Shown in pieces: positions 7,740 through 14,430 of a stretch of 28,860 nucleotides of DNA. Below the pieces are notes generated by a model. That model saw only the letters and a program-made list of their open reading frames with translations, was not told the origin of the DNA and searched no databases. Made by a program: the position numbers and the translations under genes. This DNA is from Minisyncoccota bacterium (lineage in GTDB: Bacteria; Patescibacteriota; Minisyncoccia; Minisyncoccales; Minisyncoccaceae), in contig JAQVLU010000002.1 in assembly GCA_028703995.1 (NCBI GenBank), positions 1 through 28,860 on the forward strand, written 5' to 3'. Positions within the stretch are counted from its first letter, which is position 1. The number at the start of each line of letters is the position of its first letter.

Positions 7740-8189
7740 ATGTTAGTACTACTACTTAAAGACGTAAATAAAATTGGAAGAAAAGACGAAGTTAAAAATG
7801 TTAGCGATGGATTCGCAAACAATTTTCTTTTTCCTAAGAATTTAGCTGTTAGAGCTACTCCTGAAATTGTTAAAAAAGCAGAAATAAAACAAAAAGAGGA
7901 AATCGAGAAAAAAAGGATTGAAAAAGAATTAACTATTAAAAAATCAAAAGAAATTGAAGGAAAGAGATTTATCATTAAAGCTAAAGCAGGAGAAGAAGGA
8001 CAACTCTTTGAAGCTATTTCTATTAAAAAAATAGCAGAAAAAATAAATCAAAATGGGTTTGAAGTTTCTGAAAAACAAATTATTGTCAAAGAACCTATTA
8101 AAAAAATAGGAGAGTTTAAAGTATTAGTTAAATTAAATTCAGATTTAGAATCTGAAATTAATGTAGTTATAGATAAGGAGGATAAATAA
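7740..8189 (+). CDS. rplI: 50S ribosomal protein bL9
   Basis: A 149-residue L9 with the classical N-terminal domain (MLVLLLKDVNKIGRKDEV...VSDGFANNFLFPKNLAV), the long connecting helix (about 45-80, KKAEIKQKEEIEKKR) and a C-terminal RNA-binding domain. An ATG 24 bp upstream (7716) is in frame but overlaps the protease gene; homology starts at 7740. Some Patescibacteria lineages are reported to lack L9, so its presence narrows the lineage slightly. pyrG follows after 7 bp. Confidence 0.94.
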   Translation: MLVLLLKDVNKIGRKDEVKNVSDGFANNFLFPKNLAVRATPEIVKKAEIKQKEEIEKKRIEKELTIKKSKEIEGKRFIIKAKAGEEGQLFEAISIKKIAEKINQNGFEVSEKQIIVKEPIKKIGEFKVLVKLNSDLESEINVVIDKEDK

Positions 8190-8196
8190 AAAGCAT

Positions 8197-9819
8197 ATGT
8201 CAAAATATATCTTTATAGGAGGAGGAGTAATGTCTTCCGTTGGAAAAGGAATTACCACTGCTTCAATAGGAAAAGTCTTACAATCAAGAGGTTACTCAGT
8301 AACTGCCGTAAAAATTGATCCATACATCAACGTTGATGCAGGAACAATGAATCCAATTGAACACGGAGAAGTTTTTGTTACCGATGACGGTACAGAGTGT
8401 GATCAGGACATAGGAAACTACGAAAGATTTTTAGATTTGAATCTTTCTAAAGATAATTATATGACTACGGGAAGTGTTTATCTTTCTGTTATTAAAAAAG
8501 AAAGAAATTTAGAGTTCGAAGGAAAATGCGTGGAAGTAGTCCCTGATATTCCTAATGAAGTCATCTCTAGAATTAAAAATGTAGAAGAAAAAACAAAAGC
8601 TGATTTTGTTTTAATTGAAATTGGAGGAACTGTTGGGGAATACCAAAACATGCTTTTTCTTGAATCAGCAAGAATAATGAAATTGAAGCAACCTAAAGAC
8701 GTTCTCTTTGTTCTTGTAAGTTATCTTCCTATTCCTTCTGTTGTTGGAGAAATGAAAACAAAGCCAACGCAAACAGCAGCGCGAATGCTTAACGAGGCGG
8801 GAATTCAACCAGACTTTATCTTTGGAAGAGCAAGTAGACCACTTGATGAACCAAGAAAAAAGAAAATTTCTCTTTTTTGTAATATAAGAGAAGAAAATGT
8901 ACTTTCTTCTCCTGATGTGGAAAGTATTTACGAGATACCAGTTCGTTTCGATGAACAAGGCTTAGGAGATTTAATTCTAGAAAAGTTTGAACTTGATAAA
9001 GGAACTAAAGATTTAAAAGAATGGGAAGATCTTGTTAATAGAATAAAGAGTTGCGAAGAAGAAGTTAAAATTGGAATTGTAGGTAAATATTTTGAAACAG
9101 GAGAGTTCAATCTCCTCGATTCATACATCTCTGTGATTGAAGCTGTAAAACACGCCTCTTGGTTTTACCACAAAAAACCAGTCATTACTTGGCTTTCTTC
9201 TTCAAAATATGAAAATGGAGAGAACTTAAATGAATTAGACGAGTTTGATGCTATTGTTGTTCCTGGAGGATTTGGAACAAGGGGAGTTGAAGGAAAGATT
9301 AAAGTTATTGAATACGTTCGTAAAAACAACATTCCTTTCTTGGGACTATGTTTGGGCCTTCAGCTTGCAGTAATAGAATACGCAAGGAATGTTTGCAATA
9401 TAAAAGACGCTACCTCAAGAGAATTCAACGATAAAGCAGAAAACTTAGTTATTGATATTATGGAAGAACAGAAAGAACTCTTGAAAAACAACAACTACGG
9501 AGGAACAATGAGACTTGGTTCTTGGGATTGTAATCTTAAAAAAGATTCTTTAGCTTTTAATGTTTACGAAAAAGAAGACATTAAAGAAAGACATAGACAC
9601 AGATATGAAGTTGATAACAGTTATAGAGACATTCTTGAAAAAAACGGACTTATCTTTTCTGGAATTAATAAAGATAAAGATCTAGTAGAGATAATTGAAT
9701 TAAAAAACCATCCTTACTTTATTGCCTGTCAGTTTCATCCAGAATTAAAGTCTAGTCCTTTAAAACCACATCCTTTATTTAAAGGATTAATAGAAGCCAC
9801 CAAACAAAAAACCGCCTAA
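8197..9819 (+). CDS. pyrG: CTP synthase
   Basis: This 540-residue enzyme amidates UTP to CTP using glutamine. The N-terminal synthetase domain shows GGVMSSVGKGI, KIDPYINVDAGTMNP, HGEVFVTDDG and EIGGTVG. The C-terminal glutamine amidotransferase domain has PGGFGTRG, the nucleophile cysteine in GLCLGLQ and the HPE of QFHPELKS. It is full length, with both domains intact. An AAGGAGG lies 15 nt upstream of the ATG inside rplI, too far to act as a normal ribosome binding site. Its stop codon sits inside the loop of the terminator hairpin. Confidence 0.97.
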   Translation: MSKYIFIGGGVMSSVGKGITTASIGKVLQSRGYSVTAVKIDPYINVDAGTMNPIEHGEVFVTDDGTECDQDIGNYERFLDLNLSKDNYMTTGSVYLSVIKKERNLEFEGKCVEVVPDIPNEVISRIKNVEEKTKADFVLIEIGGTVGEYQNMLFLESARIMKLKQPKDVLFVLVSYLPIPSVVGEMKTKPTQTAARMLNEAGIQPDFIFGRASRPLDEPRKKKISLFCNIREENVLSSPDVESIYEIPVRFDEQGLGDLILEKFELDKGTKDLKEWEDLVNRIKSCEEEVKIGIVGKYFETGEFNLLDSYISVIEAVKHASWFYHKKPVITWLSSSKYENGENLNELDEFDAIVVPGGFGTRGVEGKIKVIEYVRKNNIPFLGLCLGLQLAVIEYARNVCNIKDATSREFNDKAENLVIDIMEEQKELLKNNNYGGTMRLGSWDCNLKKDSLAFNVYEKEDIKERHRHRYEVDNSYRDILEKNGLIFSGINKDKDLVEIIELKNHPYFIACQFHPELKSSPLKPHPLFKGLIEATKQKTA

Positions 9820-9830
9820 AAGCGGTTTTT
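9807..9830. terminator. Bidirectional terminator between convergent pyrG and rpmA
   Basis: A 9-bp stem (AAAAACCGC at 9807-9815 with GCGGTTTTT at 9822-9830) encloses a 6-nt loop that contains most of the pyrG stop codon. A T-run follows on the plus strand, and on the minus strand the repeat is followed by TTTTTTGTTT, so it should stop both genes. Confidence 0.85.
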
Positions 9831-9833
9831 AAT

Positions 9834-10106
9834 TTATTTTACGTGAACAATTTTTGCTATTCTCTGAGATCCATCAAACTTTTTCTTTCTTGTAGTTGTA
9901 AATCTTACCACTCCATCTTTCATGGCGTAAATAGTATGATCTTTTCCAAGTTTAACATTGTCTCCCATTAGAAACTTTGTTCCTCTCTGACGAACAATAA
10001 TGTTTCCTGTTTTAACTTTTTCACCATCATAAAGTTTAACCCCTAAATATTGTGGCTGTGAATCTCTTCCCAGTTTAGTTGTTCCCGAAGCTTTCGTTTT
10101 TGACAT
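9834..10106 (-). CDS. rpmA: 50S ribosomal protein bL27
   Basis: A 90-residue L27 recognisable from SGTTKLGRDS, QYLGVKLYDGEKVKTGNIIVRQRGTKF and GKDHTIYAMKDGVVRF. The short N-terminal tail (MSKTKASGT) that reaches the peptidyl-transferase centre is present, with no cleavable extension. It is monocistronic, divergent from the small membrane protein gene and convergent with pyrG. The usual partner rplU (L21) is not adjacent. Confidence 0.95.
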   Translation of the reverse strand: MSKTKASGTTKLGRDSQPQYLGVKLYDGEKVKTGNIIVRQRGTKFLMGDNVKLGKDHTIYAMKDGVVRFTTTRKKKFDGSQRIAKIVHVK

Positions 10107-10166
10107 TTTCTTTATAAACTGATTTAATATATATTAGAAACATATTAAAAACAGTATTTAATTTAT
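10107..10166. promoter_or_regulatory. Divergent promoter region for rpmA and the small membrane protein gene
   Basis: This 60-bp AT-rich gap must hold both starts. On the minus strand TATAAA (10116-10111) ends 4 nt before the rpmA ATG, and TATATT (10131-10126) is an alternative. On the plus strand TATTTA (10155-10160) ends 6 nt before the ATG at 10167. No convincing -35 was found on either strand. Confidence 0.3.
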
Positions 10167-10358
10167 ATGAAAATCATAGCAAAAATAATATTTTTTGTCA
10201 AAACATACGAGAAGGAAATCATTCTTTTTATCGCTGTTTTCCTTATTTCTTCTTTTTCGTTTATGCTTGGCTACATTTATAGAGAAGAAAATATAAAAGA
10301 TCCTATTAAAATAGAAAAAATCAATTATGAAATTAAATCATTTAGTAATCATTCCTGA
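10167..10358 (+). CDS. Small single-span membrane protein of unknown function
   Basis: This 63-residue protein has a basic N-terminus, one strong membrane segment (about 18-38; IILFIAVFLISSFSFMLGYIY) and a short polar tail containing KDPIKIEKINYE. I do not recognise a family by function. The layout (membrane helix ending in GYxY, then a PIxIE-like tail) resembles small proteins I associate with Parcubacteria, but that is memory, not a search. It overlaps the cis-prenyltransferase gene by 32 bp in another frame, which suggests coupled expression and perhaps a lipid-carrier or envelope link. Confidence 0.6.
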   Translation: MKIIAKIIFFVKTYEKEIILFIAVFLISSFSFMLGYIYREENIKDPIKIEKINYEIKSFSNHS

Positions 10359-11019
10359 TGGGAATAGACGTTGGGCAAAAAAACATTTCAAAGAAGCTTC
10401 TTTGGGACACGAAGAAGGTTCCTTGCAATTTGAAAAAATATATCAAAAAATAGTAGAAATAAAAATTCCTTATTTTTCTTTTTGGGGAGCTTCTTATGAT
10501 AATTTAACAAAAAGAAGTCCACTAGAAACAGAAAATCTTTTAAACATCTTTCACAAACAATTTGAAAGACTTTTAAACGACGAGAGAATAATGGAAGAAA
10601 GTATTAATGTTAATTTTATTGGAAGATGGCAAGAAGTTTTTAAAAAAGAAACTCAAGAGATTATTTTTAAAATTATTGAAAAAACCAAAAACAATAAAAA
10701 GCTTGTTTTAACTTTTCTTCTAGCCTATAATGGAACCGATGAAATGATTGACGCTATTAAAACTATCAAAGAAAAAGATTTAGAAGTTAACGAAAAAAAT
10801 ATTAAAGAAAGTCTTTGGACAAAAAACCTTCCTCCAGTTGATTTAATTATTAGAACTGGAGCGGGAGAGGATCCTCATAACTCAGCTGGCTTCATGATGT
10901 GGGATACTGCCTACTCTCAATTGCATTTCACAGAAACACTCTTTCCAGAATTCAAAGAAGCAGAACTAGAAGAAATCATTAATAATTTTAATTTAAGAGA
11001 AAGAAGACATGGTAAGTAA
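10327..11019 (+). CDS. uppS: Divergent cis-prenyltransferase (undecaprenyl diphosphate synthase family)
   Basis: A 230-residue enzyme expected to make the polyprenyl diphosphate carrier for peptidoglycan. The catalytic DGNRRWA motif is intact (D11, N13, R14, R15, W16), and IGRWQEVF matches the family region. Other motifs are altered: the usual NYGGR block reads AYNGTDE, and the usual RTxGExRxSNF block reads RTGAGEDPHNSAGF (R176-F189), longer and lacking the second arginine. WDTAYSQLHFTETLFPEF then follows as expected. It is probably functional but belongs to a divergent branch, and product length could differ. It overlaps the neighbours on both sides. Confidence 0.83.
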   Translation: MKLNHLVIIPDGNRRWAKKHFKEASLGHEEGSLQFEKIYQKIVEIKIPYFSFWGASYDNLTKRSPLETENLLNIFHKQFERLLNDERIMEESINVNFIGRWQEVFKKETQEIIFKIIEKTKNNKKLVLTFLLAYNGTDEMIDAIKTIKEKDLEVNEKNIKESLWTKNLPPVDLIIRTGAGEDPHNSAGFMMWDTAYSQLHFTETLFPEFKEAELEEIINNFNLRERRHGK

Positions 11020-11584
11020 TACTAAAAAAAGAGTTTTTATCGCTGTCAATTTTGGAAATAGAGCTAAAGAAGAAATGGTTCGACTTCAAAACAAAATTGA
11101 AAACTCTTTTAATGATGCTTGTCCTATAAAGTGGACACGCAAAGAGAATCTTCACATTACAGTTTTTTTCATCGGCTATGTTTATGACGATGACCTTATT
11201 TCAATATTAGACCAAGTAGAAAACGTTGTTAGAGATTTTAAACCGTTCAGAATGAAATTCAATGAAGTTGATTTTATGCCAAGAGAGAAGCATCGAAAAA
11301 TGGTTTGGGTTTTTGGTGAAAAAAATGAAACCTTAGAGAACCTCAGACAAAAAATCAAGAAAGTCATCTTGAGTACAGAAAAAGAAACCGAGTCTTTTTT
11401 ACCTCACATAACACTAGGAAGAATTGTCCAATGGCAATTTAAAAAAATAGAGGAAGAAGAAATTCCAAACATTAATGATAATCTAGTTGATTTTGAAACA
11501 AACGTAGAATCAATCGAGATTATGGAAAGTGAAATTAAAAAAGGAGGTACAGAATATATAATTTTAAAAAGAATAATTTTATGA
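11009..11584 (+). CDS. thpR: RNA 2',3'-cyclic phosphodiesterase (LigT/ThpR, 2H family)
   Basis: A 191-residue 2H-phosphoesterase with both catalytic HxT motifs: LHITVFF (H49, T51) and PHITLGR (H133, T135). Such enzymes open 2',3'-cyclic phosphates at RNA ends; the in vivo substrate is usually unknown. The N-terminal RVFIAVNF strand is typical. It overlaps uppS by 11 bp and murC by 4 bp (ATGA-type junction), so it sits inside a cell-wall operon without an obvious functional link. Confidence 0.9.
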   Translation: MVSNTKKRVFIAVNFGNRAKEEMVRLQNKIENSFNDACPIKWTRKENLHITVFFIGYVYDDDLISILDQVENVVRDFKPFRMKFNEVDFMPREKHRKMVWVFGEKNETLENLRQKIKKVILSTEKETESFLPHITLGRIVQWQFKKIEEEEIPNINDNLVDFETNVESIEIMESEIKKGGTEYIILKRIIL

Positions 11585-12864
11585 GAATATATTTTATAGG
11601 TATTGGGGGAATTGGTATTTCCGCTTTAGCTAAATACTATCTTTTAAAAGGAAATGAAGTTTATGGTTCAGATGTAGTAAACTCTGATTTAATTGAAGAA
11701 ATGCAAAAAATGGGTGCAAAGATTAACATCGGTCCTCAAAAAAAAGAGAACCTTGCTTCAGATTTTGATTTAGTTGTTTTCACTCCTGCGGTTAAAAACG
11801 GGAACGAAGAATACTTAACCGCTAAAGATAAGGGAATGAGGCTCTTATCTTATCCTGAAGCTCTTGGAGAGCTTTCTAAAAGCATGTTCACGATTGCTAT
11901 TTCTGGTACTCACGGAAAATCAACCACGACTACAATGATTGCCTTACTTTTAAAGGAAGCAAACCTTGATCCAACCGTTATTGTCGGAACAAAAGTTAAA
12001 GAGTTTGGAAATAGTAATTTTAGAATGGGAAAATCAAAGTATTTAGTTATTGAAGCCTGTGAATATGAAGATTCTTTCTTAAACTATAATCCAGATATAG
12101 GAGTTATTCTTAATATAGAAGCTGACCACTTGGACTATTTTAAAACTTTTGAAAACGTTAAAAAAAGCTTTGAAAAATTCGCTTTACAATCAAAAAAAGT
12201 CCTTCTTGAAAAAACTTTTGAAAACCATATTAACTCTAATAACAAAGTTGTTTTTGATAAAGAAAAAGAGATTAAACCAATTTTAAATATTCCTGGAGAA
12301 TTTAATATCACTAACGCTATGTTTGCTTTAAACGTTGCTAAAATGTTAAACATTAAAGACGAAACATCTCTTAAAGCACTTTCAAAATTCAATGGAACTT
12401 GGAGAAGGATGGAAATAGACGATACTTCTTTTGACTTTACAATCATTAATGATTACGGACATCATCCAACGGCTATTAAAGTTACTTTAAAAGCAATAAA
12501 AGAAAAATATCCTACAAAAGATATTTATTGTCTTTTTCAGCCACATCAATACGAAAGAACTTTTAATCTTTTTGACGATTTTAAAGACGCTTTTAAAAAA
12601 GCTTTAGAGTTTAACTTTGTTAAAAAAGTTTTAATTTACGATATTTATACTGTTAAAGGAAGAGAGAGTGAAGAAACTTTAAAAAAAGTTAATTCTGAAA
12701 AACTAGTTCAAGCCATTAATGATAAAAATTGTCTTTTTATTGAAAGCTTTGAAAAAGCAAATGAGTTTGTGAAAAACAATTTAAAAAAGAACGACGTTCT
12801 TGTCATTATGGGAGCAGGAAACATTTATGATTTTTATGAATATTTAAAGTTGAATAAAAATTAA
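11581..12864 (+). CDS. murC: UDP-N-acetylmuramate--L-alanine ligase
   Basis: This is a 427-residue Mur ligase adding L-Ala to UDP-MurNAc with ATP. The N-terminal Rossmann domain begins FIGIGGIGISALA; the ATP loop is SGTHGKSTTTT. EACEYEDSFLNY, NIEADHLDY, NDYGHHPT, FQPHQYERT and MGAGNIYDF follow in the family order. It is slightly shorter than E. coli MurC, with all domains present. It ends the gene group that starts at 10167. MurD, MraY and MurG are encoded further downstream. Confidence 0.96.
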   Translation: MRIYFIGIGGIGISALAKYYLLKGNEVYGSDVVNSDLIEEMQKMGAKINIGPQKKENLASDFDLVVFTPAVKNGNEEYLTAKDKGMRLLSYPEALGELSKSMFTIAISGTHGKSTTTTMIALLLKEANLDPTVIVGTKVKEFGNSNFRMGKSKYLVIEACEYEDSFLNYNPDIGVILNIEADHLDYFKTFENVKKSFEKFALQSKKVLLEKTFENHINSNNKVVFDKEKEIKPILNIPGEFNITNAMFALNVAKMLNIKDETSLKALSKFNGTWRRMEIDDTSFDFTIINDYGHHPTAIKVTLKAIKEKYPTKDIYCLFQPHQYERTFNLFDDFKDAFKKALEFNFVKKVLIYDIYTVKGRESEETLKKVNSEKLVQAINDKNCLFIESFEKANEFVKNNLKKNDVLVIMGAGNIYDFYEYLKLNKN

Positions 12865-12878
12865 AAGTTTGATACAAT
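12850..12878 (+). promoter_or_regulatory. Promoter of the cupin gene inside the murC 3' end
   Basis: TTGAAT (12850-12855), a 17-bp spacer and an extended -10 (TG at 12870-12871, TACAAT at 12873-12878). The predicted start near 12885 leaves a leader of about 37 nt before the ATG at 12922, unlike the leaderless promoters elsewhere in the window. The leader has no clear Shine-Dalgarno sequence near the ATG. Confidence 0.55.
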
Positions 12879-12921
12879 TAAATATACAAAGGTCATATTA
12901 TTAGAATTAAAAAATAAAAAT

Positions 12922-13323
12922 ATGAATGGATATATAACAAATATAGAAAAAGACACTTTAGAAAATACAAATTTTCGTAAAGTTCTTTTTACCGCTAAAG
13001 GTATGCAACTTGTTTTAATGTCTCTTAAACCAAATGAAGAGATAGGAGAAGAAGTTCACTCTGATGTAGATCAATTCTTTAGAATTGAGCAAGGAACAGG
13101 AAAGGTTGTTTTAGACGACGAAGAGTTTGAAGTAACTGATGGTTTTGTTTTTGTGGTAAGAGCAGGAGCAAAGCATAATGTAATAAACATCTCTCCTGAT
13201 GTAGAATTAAAACTTTACACAATTTATACTCCACCAGAACACATTGATCAAGTAATTCATCAAACAAAGGAAGACGCAATGAATGATGTAAACGATGTTT
13301 TTGACGGAAAGATAACTTTGTAA
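12922..13323 (+). CDS. Cupin-domain protein, unknown substrate
   Basis: A 133-residue single-domain cupin. Motif 1 is seen in EEVHSDVDQFFRIEQGTG (H46, D48 or D50, E56) and motif 2 in GAKHNVIN (H85), enough for a mononuclear metal site. The C-terminus (TIYTPPEHIDQVIHQTKEDA) is typical of small bacterial cupins often annotated as mannose-6-phosphate-isomerase-like, but nothing shows a substrate. It is transcribed alone from its own promoter. The -35 of the following small-RNA promoter lies inside its last codons. Confidence 0.88.
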   Translation: MNGYITNIEKDTLENTNFRKVLFTAKGMQLVLMSLKPNEEIGEEVHSDVDQFFRIEQGTGKVVLDDEEFEVTDGFVFVVRAGAKHNVINISPDVELKLYTIYTPPEHIDQVIHQTKEDAMNDVNDVFDGKITL

Positions 13324-13329
13324 TATAAT
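13301..13329 (+). promoter_or_regulatory. Near-consensus promoter of the structured small RNA
   Basis: TTGACG (13301-13306), a 17-bp spacer and a perfect TATAAT (13324-13329). This is the closest match to a sigma-70 consensus promoter I found in the window. The predicted start is 13335-13336, the first G of the closing stem of the RNA below, and no protein-coding gene follows on this strand before 13816. Confidence 0.8.
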
Positions 13330-13334
13330 AATAA

Positions 13335-13466
13335 GGCCCCGCTTTTTAAAAGTTTTCTGAACACTTTTAACTAGGGATTCGGACTCTTTAATTACTTTGG
13401 TAATTAAAGCATGAAACCCACGAATAGTTTTACAGAAAGTCTTTATTTAAAGCGGGGCTTTTGTTT
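13335..13466 (+). ncRNA. Candidate structured small RNA, about 130 nt, rod-shaped
   Basis: The ends pair in a long GC-rich stem: AAGGCCCCGCTTT (13333-13345) with AAAGCGGGGCTTT (13449-13461), followed by TTGTTTTT, so this stem also serves as the terminator. Inside I can draw further nested stems: AAAG/CTTT (13349-13352/13441-13444), TTTTCTG/CAGAAAG (13353-13359/13433-13439), AACTA/TAGTT (13369-13373/13425-13429), GGG/CCC (13374-13376/13417-13419), and a perfect 10-bp hairpin (13386-13395/13400-13409, loop TTTG). A competing local hairpin is TTAAAAGT/ACTTTTAA (13346-13353/13363-13370). The rod with internal bulges recalls 6S RNA, which mimics open promoter DNA, but I cannot show it is 6S. It lacks SRP RNA tetraloop features, tRNA-like ends and RNase P motifs. 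Confidence 0.65.
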
Positions 13467-13477
13467 TTAAAAACAAA

Positions 13478-13506
13478 AAACCTCCTTCTTTAAAAAAGGG
13501 AGGTTT
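13478..13506 (-). terminator. Terminator of rpmB
   Basis: An 8-bp stem (AAACCTCC at 13478-13485 with GGAGGTTT at 13499-13506). Read on the minus strand it is followed by TTTTTTGTTTTT, a good U-tract. It lies just downstream of the rpmB stop and separates it from the convergent small RNA. The plus-strand side lacks a strong T-run. Confidence 0.8.
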
Positions 13507-13519
13507 ATATATCTTAAAA

Positions 13520-13741
13520 TTATCTATCCTTGCTTAAGGCTTTAATACATTTAGTGCAAGCTAAAATTCTTTTTCCTGCAAATTCTTTGTAGTCTTCCTT
13601 AGTTACATCTTTAGGAATAGTAACCCATTGCAAATTAGGGTATTTTCTTACCTTTGGTGTAGGATCGTATTTTGAAATCAGCTTTTTGTATTGTCTTCCC
13701 ATTGCTGATTTCTTTTCACATATTTTACATATTTTTGCCAT
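13520..13741 (-). CDS. rpmB: 50S ribosomal protein bL28, zinc-ribbon form
   Basis: A 73-residue L28 recognised from MAKICKICEKKSAMG and the KVRKYPNLQWVTIP block. Two CxxC pairs (C5/C8 and C62/C65) suggest a zinc-binding version. It is monocistronic, convergent with the small RNA and divergent from the M50 protease gene. The assignment rests on the N-terminus and the YPNLQ block; the rest is divergent from model-organism L28. Confidence 0.85.
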   Translation of the reverse strand: MAKICKICEKKSAMGRQYKKLISKYDPTPKVRKYPNLQWVTIPKDVTKEDYKEFAGKRILACTKCIKALSKDR

Positions 13742-13750
13742 ATATTAATA

Positions 13751-13778
13751 TATATAGCAAAAAATAAAATAAATGCAA
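13751..13778 (-). promoter_or_regulatory. Probable rpmB promoter
   Basis: On the minus strand: TTGCAT (13778-13773), a 16-bp spacer, and an extended -10 TGcTATATA whose hexamer is 13756-13751. The predicted start is within about 3 nt of the rpmB ATG at 13741, again almost leaderless. Confidence 0.4.
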
Positions 13779-13781
13779 GTC

Positions 13782-13809
13782 TTTTCAAAAAATACAGATA
13801 TGTTATTAT
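13782..13809 (+). promoter_or_regulatory. Promoter for the M50 protease operon, leaderless geometry
   Basis: TTTTCA (13782-13787), a 16-bp spacer, and an extended -10 with TG at 13801-13802 and TATTAT at 13804-13809. Six nucleotides separate it from the ATG at 13816, so the expected start is the A of the ATG. Confidence 0.5.
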
Positions 13810-13815
13810 TTACTT

Positions 13816-14430
13816 ATGGATATTTTAAACCCAATCACAATCGCTAGTTTTATCATTTTAATTTTTTCAATCGTTATTCACGAAGTCTCTCATGGTAGTA
13901 TGGCTTACGAATTAGGAGACGAAACCGCTAAAAGACAAGGAAGACTAAGTTTAAACCCCCTAAAACATATTGATATCATAGGAACAATTGTTCTTCCTTT
14001 GTTTTTAATCTTAGGAGGTTCTTCTGTTGTTATTGGCTGGGCAAAACCAGTTCCTGTCAATTTTTACAATTTAAAAGATAAATGGGGAGAATTAAAAGTT
14101 TCTCTAGCTGGGCCAGGTGCTAACCTTCTCGTTGCTTTATTTTGTGGATTAATTATTAGATTTATACCTCTTCCTGAAATGGCAAGTGTAATTCTTTTTC
14201 TAGCCGTAATTTATAATATCTTACTTGCTTTGTTTAATTTAATTCCCATTCCACCACTCGATGGTTCTCACATCTTATTCTCTTTATTAAAAGGGGGAGA
14301 TAACATAAAATTATTTTTAAATCAGTTTGGTTTCTTTATTTTAATTTTTATTCTTTTTCTAATTCCTCAATTTTTAGATACTCTTTATATGTGGACACTT
14401 GCTTTAGCTAATTTAATAACTGGACTATGA
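13816..14430 (+). CDS. Site-2 protease family (M50) membrane metalloprotease
   Basis: This 204-residue protein has about five or six membrane segments. The zinc motif HEVSHG (H22, E23, H26) is in the first helix. NPLKHID follows at 47-53 and the third ligand, D149, lies in IPIPPLDGSH. It has no PDZ domain, so it is the short form common in bacteria and archaea, distinct from classical RseP. The substrate is unknown; family members cut membrane-embedded regulators or signal peptides. The TGA stop overlaps the permease ATG by 4 bp. Confidence 0.93.
   Translation: MDILNPITIASFIILIFSIVIHEVSHGSMAYELGDETAKRQGRLSLNPLKHIDIIGTIVLPLFLILGGSSVVIGWAKPVPVNFYNLKDKWGELKVSLAGPGANLLVALFCGLIIRFIPLPEMASVILFLAVIYNILLALFNLIPIPPLDGSHILFSLLKGGDNIKLFLNQFGFFILIFILFLIPQFLDTLYMWTLALANLITGL

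Noticed and set aside
7712..7975. Minus-strand open frame opposite rplI
   Set aside because: It is antisense to a clear L9 gene; its Phe/Ser/Ile-rich translation is what AT-rich coding DNA gives on the reverse strand.
8175..8181. AAGGAGG as the pyrG ribosome binding site
   Set aside because: It lies 15 nt from the ATG, beyond normal spacing, and is explained by Lys-Glu-Asp-type codons at the end of rplI.
13411..13470. A 19-codon frame inside the small RNA (start ATGAAACCC)
   Set aside because: Its sequence is fully used by the paired stems and terminator, and it has no ribosome binding site; treated as chance.
13461..13476. Perfect palindrome TTGTTTTTAAAAACAA as an operator
   Set aside because: It is the overlap of two opposing terminator T-tracts, which gives such a palindrome without any need for a regulator.
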